Shown here piece by piece: positions 1 to 8,600 of a stretch of 16,611 nucleotides of DNA. The stretch is from DASPXY01 sp038227745 (GTDB lineage: Bacteria > Planctomycetota > Planctomycetia > Gemmatales > Gemmataceae), in NCBI GenBank assembly GCA_038227745.1, contig JBBRPS010000121.1:1-16611 (forward strand). The letters run 5' to 3'. Numbering within the stretch: the stretch's first letter is position 1; the number at the start of each line of letters is the position of its first letter. Both the position numbers and the translations under genes were made by a program. The notes below the pieces were generated by a model. That model was not told the origin of the DNA. It made no database searches and worked only from the letters and a program-made list of their open reading frames with translations.

Positions 1-56
1 GCCGACTCGCTCCGCGAGTCGGGGGTGTCGGCCTCCGACTCGCGGAGCGAGTCGGC
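1..56. repeat. Perfect 20-bp inverted repeat (REP-like hairpin)
   Basis: Positions 1-20 and 37-56 are exact reverse complements separated by 16 nt. Each arm is itself a small hairpin: GACTCGC, a 3-nt loop, GCGAGTC (4-20 and 37-53). The element can therefore form one long stem or two short ones. It begins 12 nt beyond the stop codon of the minus-strand kinase/HD-GYP gene, where it could end or protect that transcript, but no T-tract follows. The left border may extend outside the window. It resembles a dispersed extragenic palindrome more than a classical intrinsic terminator; copy number cannot be judged here. Confidence 0.8.
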
Positions 57-67
57 TACGAATCGCT

Positions 68-2350
68 CTAATCGGCCAACTCGCGGAAGACGCGCTCGAA
101 GCGCGGGGCGCAGCGCTGAAAGACGTGCAGGAGGGCGGGGTCGAACTGGCTGCCGGACCCCTCGAGCATCAGCTCCAGGGCCGCGGCGTGCGACAGGGCC
201 GGCTTGTAGCAGCGCCGCGAACGCAGCGCGTCGTAGACGTCGCCGACCGCCACCAGGCGCGCGGCCAGGGGGACGTCGTTGTCGGCCAGGCCATCGGGAT
301 AGCCGCGACCGTCGTAGCGCTCGTGGTGGTGGCGGGCGATGCTGATCGCCATCTGGAAGAAGCCCATCGCCGGCCCGTGCTGCTCGGCCACCGCCTTGAG
401 CGTGTCGGCGCCGATCGCCGTGTGCGTCTGCATCACTAGCCGCTCCTCGCGGTCGAGCTTGCCGGGCTTGCGCAGGATGTGGTCGGGCAGGCCGATCTTG
501 CCGATGTCGTGCAGCGGCGTCGCGCAGACGAGCAGCTCGATGAAGCCGGCGTCGATCGCCTGGGCGAACGCCGGGGAGTTGGCGGCCTCCTCGGCCAGGC
601 AGCGGCTGAAGTGCTGCAGCCGCCGCAGGTGCGCCCCCGTCTCGCCGTCGCGGTACTCTACCAGCTTGGCCAGGGCCAGTACCAGGGCGTTGCGGGTCTG
701 GACCAGATCGCTGCAGCGCGTGCTCAGGTTCCGCTCCAACTCCTGGTTGACCGCCACCAGGTCGTGGTTGAGGGCGGCGGCGCGGTCCTGGGCGTCCTTG
801 AGGCGCAGGGCAGCCTTGACGCGGCCGCGCAGCTGCACCCGGCTGAGCGGCTTGGTGAGGTAGTCGTCCACGCCGGTCAGCTGCAGCTGCGCCATCTCGT
901 CGGCAGTGGCCCGGCCGGACAGCATGATGACCTTCAGGTGCGGCCCGGGCGGCTCCTGCCGAAGTCGAGCGCAGACCTCCGTGCCGGTCATCTCCGGCAT
1001 GTCGATGTCCAGCAGCACCAGGTCGTAGTCCTTCTGCCGGACGGCCTCAAGGGCCTGCACGCCGTTGGCCGCCTCGTCGCAGATCAGCTCCTCGCACGCC
1101 AGCGTGTAACGGCAGAACTTGCGGACGCCGGACTCGTCATCGACGAGCAGCACGCGGTAGGCCCGCCGGCCTGCCCGGCCCTCTTCGGGCTTGCCGCAGC
1201 CCGCGGGCCGTGGCCCGCGCAGATCGATCGACAGCGGGCGGTGGTCGCGCAGGTCGGGCTTGAGGAAGGGCACCAGGGCGCGCATGACGGCCTGGGCGGA
1301 CGGGAAGCGGTCCTCGGGCTTGACCGCCAGCAGCCGGGTCACGATGGCGTCCAGCTCCGCGGGGACGTCCGGCGTGAAGGCGCGGGCGGACGGCGGCGGC
1401 TGGCGGACGCGCACCGCCATGTCCTGGGCGGCGTTATTCAGCGGCGCGAACGGCCGGCGCCCGGTCAGGCACCAGAAGAGGGTGCCGCCCAGGCTGTACA
1501 GGTCCGCGCTGGGGCCGACGGTGCTGGGGTCGGTGGCCTGTTCGGGGGCCATGTACGCCAGGGTGCCCAGCACGGTGCCGACATCCGTCAGACTGTTGCG
1601 GAAGTGGCGCGCCAGGCCGAAGTCGAGCAGCTTGGCCTGGCCCTCGGGCGTGACCTGGATGTTGGGCGGCTTGATGTCGCGGTGGACCAGGTTGTGCTTG
1701 TGGGCCTCGGCCAGGGCCGCGGCGGTCTGGTAGATCACGTCACAGGCGCGGATGGACGGCAGCGGCCCCTGGGCCTTGACGCAGGCCTCGAGGTCCTGGC
1801 CCGGAACGTACTCCATCACGAAGTAGCGGAGTTCCCTGCCGGCGCCCTCGGGCGAGGTGAGCTTGCCCGAGTCGATCGCCGCCACGATGTTGGGGTGCTG
1901 CAGCTGGGCGAGGACGCGCATCTCGGTGAAGAAGCGCTGCAGGATCTGGGGCGGCCGGTCGGGGGCCTGCTCGAACACCTTGATGGCGACCTGCCGGCGC
2001 ATCTCGATGTGCTCGGCCAGGTAGATCACCCCCATGCCCCCGGCGCCGATCCGGTCGAGCACCCGGTAGTTGCCCAGGACCAGGCCGAAGAGCTTGCCGG
2101 CGGTGAGGCGGGCCGCCTGGTAAGTGGTCAGCAGGCCGTGCTTGACCAGGCAGGGCAGCAGGTCGTGGATGCCGGAGCACTCCCGCACCTCGTTCTGCTG
2201 GAGGGGCGGCAGCACCTCCCATTGCTCCGGCAGGACGATCGAGGAGTTCAGCAGCTCCCAGAAGAGGCGCTGGGCGGCGGACAGGTAAGTGGTCTCGGAC
2301 TCGTGGCAGACCAGGCTGTGGGGGGTATCTCGTGGGGCGGTGGTGTTCAT
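68..2350 (-). CDS. Ser/Thr protein kinase - response regulator - HD-GYP phosphodiesterase fusion
   Basis: 760 residues. Residues 1-93 form a helical N-terminal segment. A Hanks-type kinase follows at about 95-365: glycine loop GAGGMG 102-107, K124 in VAIK, HRD 223-225, DFG 243-245, APE 268-270, so all catalytic residues are present. A receiver domain lies at about 398-515 with acidic pair D404/D405, phospho-acceptor D448, S478 and K500. A short helical linker (516-555) leads to an HD-GYP domain at about 556-760 with the RDGETGAH segment, H614-D615, HHHE 674-677 and GRGYP 681-685. HD-GYP domains usually hydrolyse cyclic-di-GMP. No transmembrane segment is evident, so it is probably cytoplasmic. 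The ATG at 2350 is chosen because GAGAGG lies 4 nt upstream; the in-frame ATG at 2362 has no such site, and the open frame further upstream overlaps the next gene. Domain calls are firm; the input signal and targets are unknown. Confidence 0.93.
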   Translation of the reverse strand: MNTTAPRDTPHSLVCHESETTYLSAAQRLFWELLNSSIVLPEQWEVLPPLQQNEVRECSGIHDLLPCLVKHGLLTTYQAARLTAGKLFGLVLGNYRVLDRIGAGGMGVIYLAEHIEMRRQVAIKVFEQAPDRPPQILQRFFTEMRVLAQLQHPNIVAAIDSGKLTSPEGAGRELRYFVMEYVPGQDLEACVKAQGPLPSIRACDVIYQTAAALAEAHKHNLVHRDIKPPNIQVTPEGQAKLLDFGLARHFRNSLTDVGTVLGTLAYMAPEQATDPSTVGPSADLYSLGGTLFWCLTGRRPFAPLNNAAQDMAVRVRQPPPSARAFTPDVPAELDAIVTRLLAVKPEDRFPSAQAVMRALVPFLKPDLRDHRPLSIDLRGPRPAGCGKPEEGRAGRRAYRVLLVDDESGVRKFCRYTLACEELICDEAANGVQALEAVRQKDYDLVLLDIDMPEMTGTEVCARLRQEPPGPHLKVIMLSGRATADEMAQLQLTGVDDYLTKPLSRVQLRGRVKAALRLKDAQDRAAALNHDLVAVNQELERNLSTRCSDLVQTRNALVLALAKLVEYRDGETGAHLRRLQHFSRCLAEEAANSPAFAQAIDAGFIELLVCATPLHDIGKIGLPDHILRKPGKLDREERLVMQTHTAIGADTLKAVAEQHGPAMGFFQMAISIARHHHERYDGRGYPDGLADNDVPLAARLVAVGDVYDALRSRRCYKPALSHAAALELMLEGSGSQFDPALLHVFQRCAPRFERVFRELAD

Positions 2351-2354
2351 GCGA

Positions 2355-2360
2355 CCTCTC
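2355..2360 (-). promoter_or_regulatory. Shine-Dalgarno site for the kinase/HD-GYP gene
   Basis: GAGAGG on the minus strand, 4 nt before the ATG at 2350. It favours this start over the ATG four codons upstream at 2362. Confidence 0.6.
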
Positions 2361-2448
2361 ATGGTCAATGCCGTGGGGGGTGGTCGGGGTGCGGTGGCAA
2401 GCCCGCTCGTGAGTTTGCCGATCTCCACGCGCACCGGCGTTGCGGCCT

Positions 2449-2468
2449 TGACAGGAGCGAATCTGTCA
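2449..2468. promoter_or_regulatory. TGACAG-N8-CTGTCA inverted repeat, possible operator
   Basis: A perfect 6+6 bp inverted repeat with an 8-bp spacer, 99-118 nt upstream of the kinase/HD-GYP start. It falls between the predicted promoter and the start codon, so it could be a dimeric regulator site or a small leader hairpin. A 6-bp dyad can arise by chance, and no regulator is identified. Confidence 0.3.
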
Positions 2469-2534
2469 CAGCGCGCAGGCCGACGAGTTGGTGACGGAGT
2501 CCGTTCTCCCTCACCCGGCACGCTGCTCCGAAGA

Positions 2535-2563
2535 AGTGTAGGACACGAAATAACATATAGCAA
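2535..2563 (-). promoter_or_regulatory. Candidate sigma-70-type promoter of the kinase/HD-GYP gene
   Basis: On the minus strand, TTGCTA (2563-2558) and TACACT (2540-2535) are separated by 17 nt; each matches the consensus at 4 of 6 positions. The segment 2530-2565 is the most AT-rich part of the intergenic gap, which is otherwise strongly GC-rich. Transcription would start near 2528, giving a leader of about 180 nt. Planctomycete promoters are poorly defined, so this is tentative. Confidence 0.35.
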
Positions 2564-2589
2564 AAGTCGGCCGGGGACGGACCGCTTTG

Positions 2590-2612
2590 GGGCGGTACGG
2601 GGCCCGCCGCCC
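2590..2612 (-). terminator. GC-rich hairpin after the giant fusion gene, possible terminator
   Basis: GGGCGG (2590-2595) and CCGCCC (2607-2612) pair around an 11-nt loop that itself contains GGGCCC. The stem lies 10 nt past the stop codon at 2623-2625 and upstream of the next gene's predicted promoter. There is no clear U-tract, so it may only stabilise the 3' end. Confidence 0.3.
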
Positions 2613-2622
2613 TTTGAGGCGG

Positions 2623-5600
2623 TTACCCCTTCCCGTGTCCGTCGCCCGCTGGATGTTCTTCGCGCAGCGCCGCGGTGAACGCGGGCACTGTCTCGAACAG
2701 ATCGCCCACCACCGCGTACACCCGCGGCCGCGCCTGGCGCTGGTTCAGCGTCATCAGCGGCGCCTCCGGGTCGCGGTTGAACGCCACCACCGTCGCCCGC
2801 GGACCGATGTAATTCAGGTGCTGCGGCGCACCGCTCACGCCGACCGCCAGCAGCACGCGCGGGTTGACGCTCACGCCCGACTGGCCGATCTGCCGGTCCG
2901 CCGGCAGCAGGTGCAGCTCCTCCGTCACCTTGCGCGAGCCGCCGACCATCACGCCGCGCACCCCCAGGGCGCGCAGGACACGCTCCAGCGGCTCGATCAC
3001 CGCCTCGTAGCCGTCGCGGTTGCCCACGCCGAAGCCCACGTCGAGGATGAACTCGGCGTCGCTCAGGCGCGTCAGGCCCGCCCCCTGCTTCAGTTCCTCC
3101 AGCAGGCGCCGCACGTCGCCCCGGCCATGGAAGCGCTCCAGGTGCGGCGCCCAGCGCTCGACACTGACCGGCCCCGTCCTCTGGGGAGGCGGTGCGGCAC
3201 CGATCTCCGGCTCCGCGGTCAGGCCGACCCAGCACGTCCCTCCGGCCGCCGGCGTCAACGGCCACCGCACGCGCAGGTTGCCCTGCCGTGCCGTCTCGGC
3301 AAGCAGCAGGCCCTGCTCGCGGTCGAGGGCGCGCACACGCAGCACGATCGGATCGACGTGGCCCGAACGGGCGGCGAGGGTCGCCAGCGCTGCCTCCGCC
3401 CAGGGTTCGGCAACCACGGCGGCGGGCGTGCCGGGCTTTGCGATCCAGCACTCGGCGAGGATACGGGCGCGTACCTCGTCGGAAGTATCGATGCCCTCCG
3501 CCACCAGGAGGCAAACGTCGGCAGGGGACAGGCTCAACACTTCAGTGAGGGCGAGGCGTTGTGCTGCCTCCTCCGGCGGCGCCAGGAGCAGCACCGCGGT
3601 TTCGGCCCCACCCGGCACGAACTGCGCCACGAACCGGGCCGCGTCCAGCGTCCGCGCCGCGGTCGGCCGCAGTCGACCGCCGGCTTCCGCGGCGAGAACG
3701 GCAACGACGCGCGGGGGCGCCCCCTGCCCCTGTCGGAAGAGAGACGGGTCGTCCGTGTCCTCGATCGTGAATGTCGCTTGCCCCGGCGCTGGCGCACCCG
3801 CCCGACCGCGAGTCGCGCCCGCGGCGTGGACGCCGGCCGTTTCGAGGACCATCTGCCCGGCCTCGTGGGGGAGCAGCGGCCGCGGCGCGACCTCCGAGGA
3901 TGCGGCGGCCTGACCGGTCCCGAGGAAGGTGACGTGTACGACCTCGACGCCGGGCGGCCAGGGGACCGTCTCCACCGTGCGCGTCAAGCCCGCCAGGTAG
4001 CCGTCCACCGTGAACGTGCGCAAAGGCGAGCCGGGTTCGACCGCCACCACGGCGGGCAGCGAGCGCACGCGCTGCCCGCCGCCGTCGGCGCCGGCCAGCA
4101 GGAGCGAGTCACCGTCCGCGCCGGCGCGGACGGCGAGGTGCGGCGCCTGGCCGGCGAACGGCAACCCCAGCGCCTCACCGGCGAGGCGCCCCAGCAACCC
4201 TTCAGCAGAGTCGCCCGCGCCCGCCCCGGTCAGCACCAGGTCGAATGGCTCGCCACCCAGGACGGCGGCGAGGGCGGCGGCAGCGCGGTCGGTCGCGACG
4301 GCCTCTTCCGGCGCCAGCACCAGGCGCACGCGATCGGCGCCGAGGCTGACGGCCTCACGCAGCAGTTGCCCCACGGAGGGCGGCCCCACCGTCACGACCT
4401 CGACGGACACGCGGCTGTCGGCCCGATCGCGCAGGCGCAGCGCCGTCTCCAGGGCGGCGCGGTCGCCTGCGCCGAGGGCGCGGTACGGCTCCAGCAGTCG
4501 GCCGTCGGTGACCTGCGGCTGTGGCACGCCCGGCGCCGGGGCGTCCAGCACCACGAGCACCGCGAGCGGGCGGGTGATCCGGCTGCGCGGCGGCGAGACC
4601 GGCTCGGCCTCCCCGGCCCTGCGGAACAGCAGCGACGCGGCCCGGACCGACGGCGCGTAGAAGCCGTGGCGCAGGTTGGTCAGCTCGTCGTCGAAGCGGC
4701 GCAGGCGGCCACGGACCTCGGCGAAGCAGCGGGCCAGGGCGCCGCGGCCCACGTCGCTCCGCTCCGCCTGGCCCGGGACCGTCCCCGGCGGCAGGCGGCC
4801 CAGGAAGGTGAGCCGCCCGAGGGTGCTGTCCGCCGCCGCGACCCAGGCCACCGCCTCGGACAGCAGGAAGCAATTCGCCTGCAGGTTCGGGTTCTGCCAC
4901 AACTGTTGTCCAAACGACTCCACAGCCGCCAGCACGCGCTGACGCACCTCTCCCTTGAGGGCTTCCAGTCGCTCGGCGTCCGGCGCCGCCCCCGGCAGCG
5001 CCGCGGTGCCGCCCCAGCGCGGTGCCAGTTCGCTCAAGACGTCGCGCAGGATGAAGAAGCGCTGGATCTCGTTGGTGCCTTCGTAGATGTTGAGCACGCG
5101 CGCGTCGCGCTTGCGCTTCTCGACCAGGTGGAGCTGCGTCTGCCCAGCGAGGCCGTGGATCTCCTCCGCCGTCTCGATGACGCGGTGCAGCAACTCGCTG
5201 CCCAGCATTTTCCCGATAGCGGACTCCAGCCGGATCGACTTGGTCTGCTTGTGCTCGAAGCGGCCGATGACCTCATACGCGATCGCCTCGGCGGTGAAGC
5301 GGTCCTCCTCCAGCTGTCGCAGCCGCCAGGCCGCCCAGTCCGGCACGCGACCATCCGCGCCCGCCAGGCGCTCCTTTGCGAAGGCGCTGGCCCAGCCGCT
5401 CAGGCGCACCATCTGCGCCATGGCCGACATGGCCAGGCCGGCGCGGCCGACGTTGAGCGTCTCCAGCGCGTTGACCTGGCCGCGGCCTTCCAGGCCGATG
5501 ACGTTCTCGCGCGGTACCCGTACCGCCTGCAGCGACAGCTCGTTGGTCGGCGAGCCGCACTGGCCCATCTTCGCCTCGTCCTTGCCGACCACCAGGCCCT

Positions 5601-8600
5601 CGGCGTGGCGGTCCACGATGAAGCCGGTCACGCCCTCCTCGGCCCGGGCGTACAGGCACATTATGCCGCACACGCGCCCGTTCGTGATCCACATCTTGGC
5701 GCCGTTCAGCTCCCAGTAGTCGTACCAGGGCTTGCCGTCGCGCTCGCGCAGCTGGGCCACGTCGGTGAAGTGGACTCGACGGCCGCCGTACACGTAGTAA
5801 CGCATCCTTCGCGGATCGTCCGTCTCGTAATCGTACTCGTCGAAGTGGATCGGCGCCGGCTCGGCGGCGTCGGACCAGCGGTAGAAGGCGCGCGACTCGG
5901 GCTGCCCGTCCACCTCGACCGTGCGGAACTCCAGGCGGGCGGCGTCGAGCAGGTGGCGCGGCTCCTTGCCGTCGGCGGGCACGAAGCGCAGCACGCCGTC
6001 CGGTTCTCGCTCGACGGGCACGGAGCGCAGCCTGGCCCGCGTGGCGACGCGCGCCGTGTCGGAGCCGGCGGACGGTTCGGTCAGGGCGAAGGCGGAAATC
6101 TGGCCGCTGGCGACCCAGCGCAGGAACAGGTCGCACGCCTGGCGCCGCCGGCCGAGTTCGTCCAGCAGCTCGGCCGCGCGGCCGCAGCCCTCTTGCCAGG
6201 CGGCCAGCGCTTCTTCGAGGCGGGCGCGCATCCCCGGGAGATCGTAGGCCAGTCCCGCCCGTCCTGCCTCCTGCCACGCGGCGGCGAAGCGGTGGAACAG
6301 GACGCGCAGGGCGGTGAGGGTGAGCACTGTCTCGTTGAGCCTTTTCTGCAACTCGCGGTAGGCGCCGGTCACCTCGGGCCCACCCGTTGCAACGGGTGGG
6401 CTTGCCACGAGCTTCTGCAACCCCTTGCGCACTTCGCTCTGTAGCGCCGCATCGCCGGCGAACGCCGTGAGATCCTTCTGCGCCTTTGGCAGGTCCTTGG
6501 CGCGTGCCAGCAGCACCGGCGTCGTGCCCAGGCTGCTGTTCACCTGGATCGTCAGGGACACCGCCACGTCCGCGAGGCGGTGCGTCTCCGTCGTCAGGAG
6601 GTAATACTCGACCTTGGGACGCCCCTCGCCGCCGAGGTCCTTGGGGATCGGCATGCGGAAAAAGCCGTGGCGGCGCAGGAACGCGATGTCCGAGTCGTCC
6701 GGCCGGTGCGTTTGCTCCAGGTAGCGTTCGTAGACCAGTCCGTCGCGTGGCGCGCCGAACTGGGCGGTGAGCAGCGCGCGCAGGCCGCGGTCGTAGTCGG
6801 CGAGGCGCGGGTCGGTCTCCACCATCTCGGGGACGTAGCGCGGCTGCAGCGGATCCACCGGCTTGACGAGGAAATCGCCCGAGTCGTAGGGCAACGGCGC
6901 GGCGAGGAAGTCGGCGTAGACGGTGACGGGCGTGCCGGCCCCGGACACGGGCCGCGGGACCGGATCGACGGCGCGGCGGACGGCCCCCTCGAATTCCTCC
7001 AGCGCCGCCGTCGCGGAGTCCAGCCAGACGCGCAGCAGGGCGATCTCGGCCTCGGAGGACACGCCCCGTTCGAGGCGGGCGTGTGTCCGCAGCAGCAGCG
7101 CCTTGCCGCCGAGCAGGTAGGCGTCCTGCCGGCCGAGCGCATCGCGCACCTCGGCGGCGGCGAGGGGGTCGTTCGGGCTGCGGGCGCCGGCCGCCTGGAA
7201 CTCGGCGACGAGGGTGCGGAGGCGGGCGCGGTGGACGCGCAGCACGTCGAGCTGCGCCTGCAGCGCCTTGCGCTGGGCGGCCTCGTCGAACAGTTCCGCC
7301 TCGCCCGGGAACTCGCTGAGGTTCTCGCCCTCCGCGTGCCAGTTGGCCAGCAACCGGCCGCCGTGGGCCGCCAGGAGTGTGGGGTTGTCGGGACCCAGGA
7401 AACGCCAGGCCGCCGCGTCGCGGTAATACTTCGAGAGGATGTCGTCTTCCGAGTAGCCGGTGCCGCCGAAGACCTGGCCGGCGTTGTAGGACACGCTGCC
7501 CGGGGCGCTGCCGAGCGCCTCGGCGACCAGCGCCTTCACCAGGCCGGCCCGTTCCGCCGCGGCCTCGGAAAAGTCGGCCGGCGAGAGGTCGTGGTCGAGC
7601 GTCTCGATCAGGTAGCGGCGGGCGGCGAGGTCGGCGACCATCTTCTTGACGGCGCCGAACTTGCCGATGGCGTCGCGTGCTTCTTCGTCGTGGAACAGTC
7701 CGGGGAACTGGACACGGCTCGTCGCTTGCTCGACGGCGCGGCGGCAAAGCAGGTCGGCCATGCCGAAGGCGATCGAGGTCAGGTCGGCGGCGCTGAGGAC
7801 GGTCCAGGCCCGCAACAGGCGCTCGCGGTCCACGGCGCTCCAGGCCTGCGGGGCGGCTCTCTCGGTGAGGACGAGGCGCGACAGCCCCGCGCCGCGCAGC
7901 CCGAGGGTCGGGAGAGGTTCGATGGTGAAGCCACTGCCACTTTCACCGGCGCTGACAGCGACCTCATCGCCGTGCAGCATGAGGAGGACCGTGCCGCCCT
8001 GGGCGGGCACAAACACGGCCTCCGCGCCGCCGCTGTCCTCGCGGTCCCGCAGAACGGCGAAGCAGAGCCATTTCCCCTCTCGCAGGTAGAGATGGAGCGT
8101 TTCGCGCAGCGGCAGTTCCTCGCCGATCACGGCGGCCAGGTCACGCGCCCACAGGTGATTCGCGACGCGGTACGCCAGCGACGGGTCACGACGCCCCAGC
8201 TCGGCCAGCAGCGCCTTGCGTTCGGGCGGGTGCAGCGTCTGCCCCAGGTCCTGCGGATCGAGGACGGGTATCTGGGAAATCAATTCCCGTAACAGGCGGT
8301 TTTGCTCCTCGGTGAGTGGGGTGCCCTGTTCCAGCTCGCGCCAGATCCCCGCGGAGAACACGGCATCGAGGCGGCGCCGCCAGTCGATGAGTCGCTCTCC
8401 CACGGCCGCGCGGTCATCTTCCGCCCGCAGCCACGACCGTAACGGGTTCGGCTCGGTCGCCGCCGGCGTGCCGAGCAGGTCGAGGCAACGGCGCATCCCG
8501 GGGAGGTGGTGCTGGCGCAGTTGCCGGCCGTCGCCCGCCGCCCAGGCGTAGCGCTGCGCCTGCGCCCGCCGCAGCCGCTCGCCCGCCTTGTCGGTCGCCG

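Noticed and set aside
479..2494. Plus-strand open frame of 671 codons opposite the kinase/HD-GYP gene
   Set aside because: The minus-strand frame carries complete catalytic motifs for three domains; the plus-strand product shows none.
2351..3514. Upstream extension of the kinase/HD-GYP reading frame to 3514
   Set aside because: It runs antisense-frame through the ETF alpha region of the giant gene, is low-complexity Arg/Gly/Ala sequence with no domain, and a ribosome site marks the ATG at 2350.
2587..6444. Plus-strand open frame of 1285 codons
   Set aside because: It lies opposite the acyl-CoA dehydrogenase and ETF regions. Its product is Arg/Gln/His/Ala-rich with no motif; long antisense frames are expected in high-GC genes.
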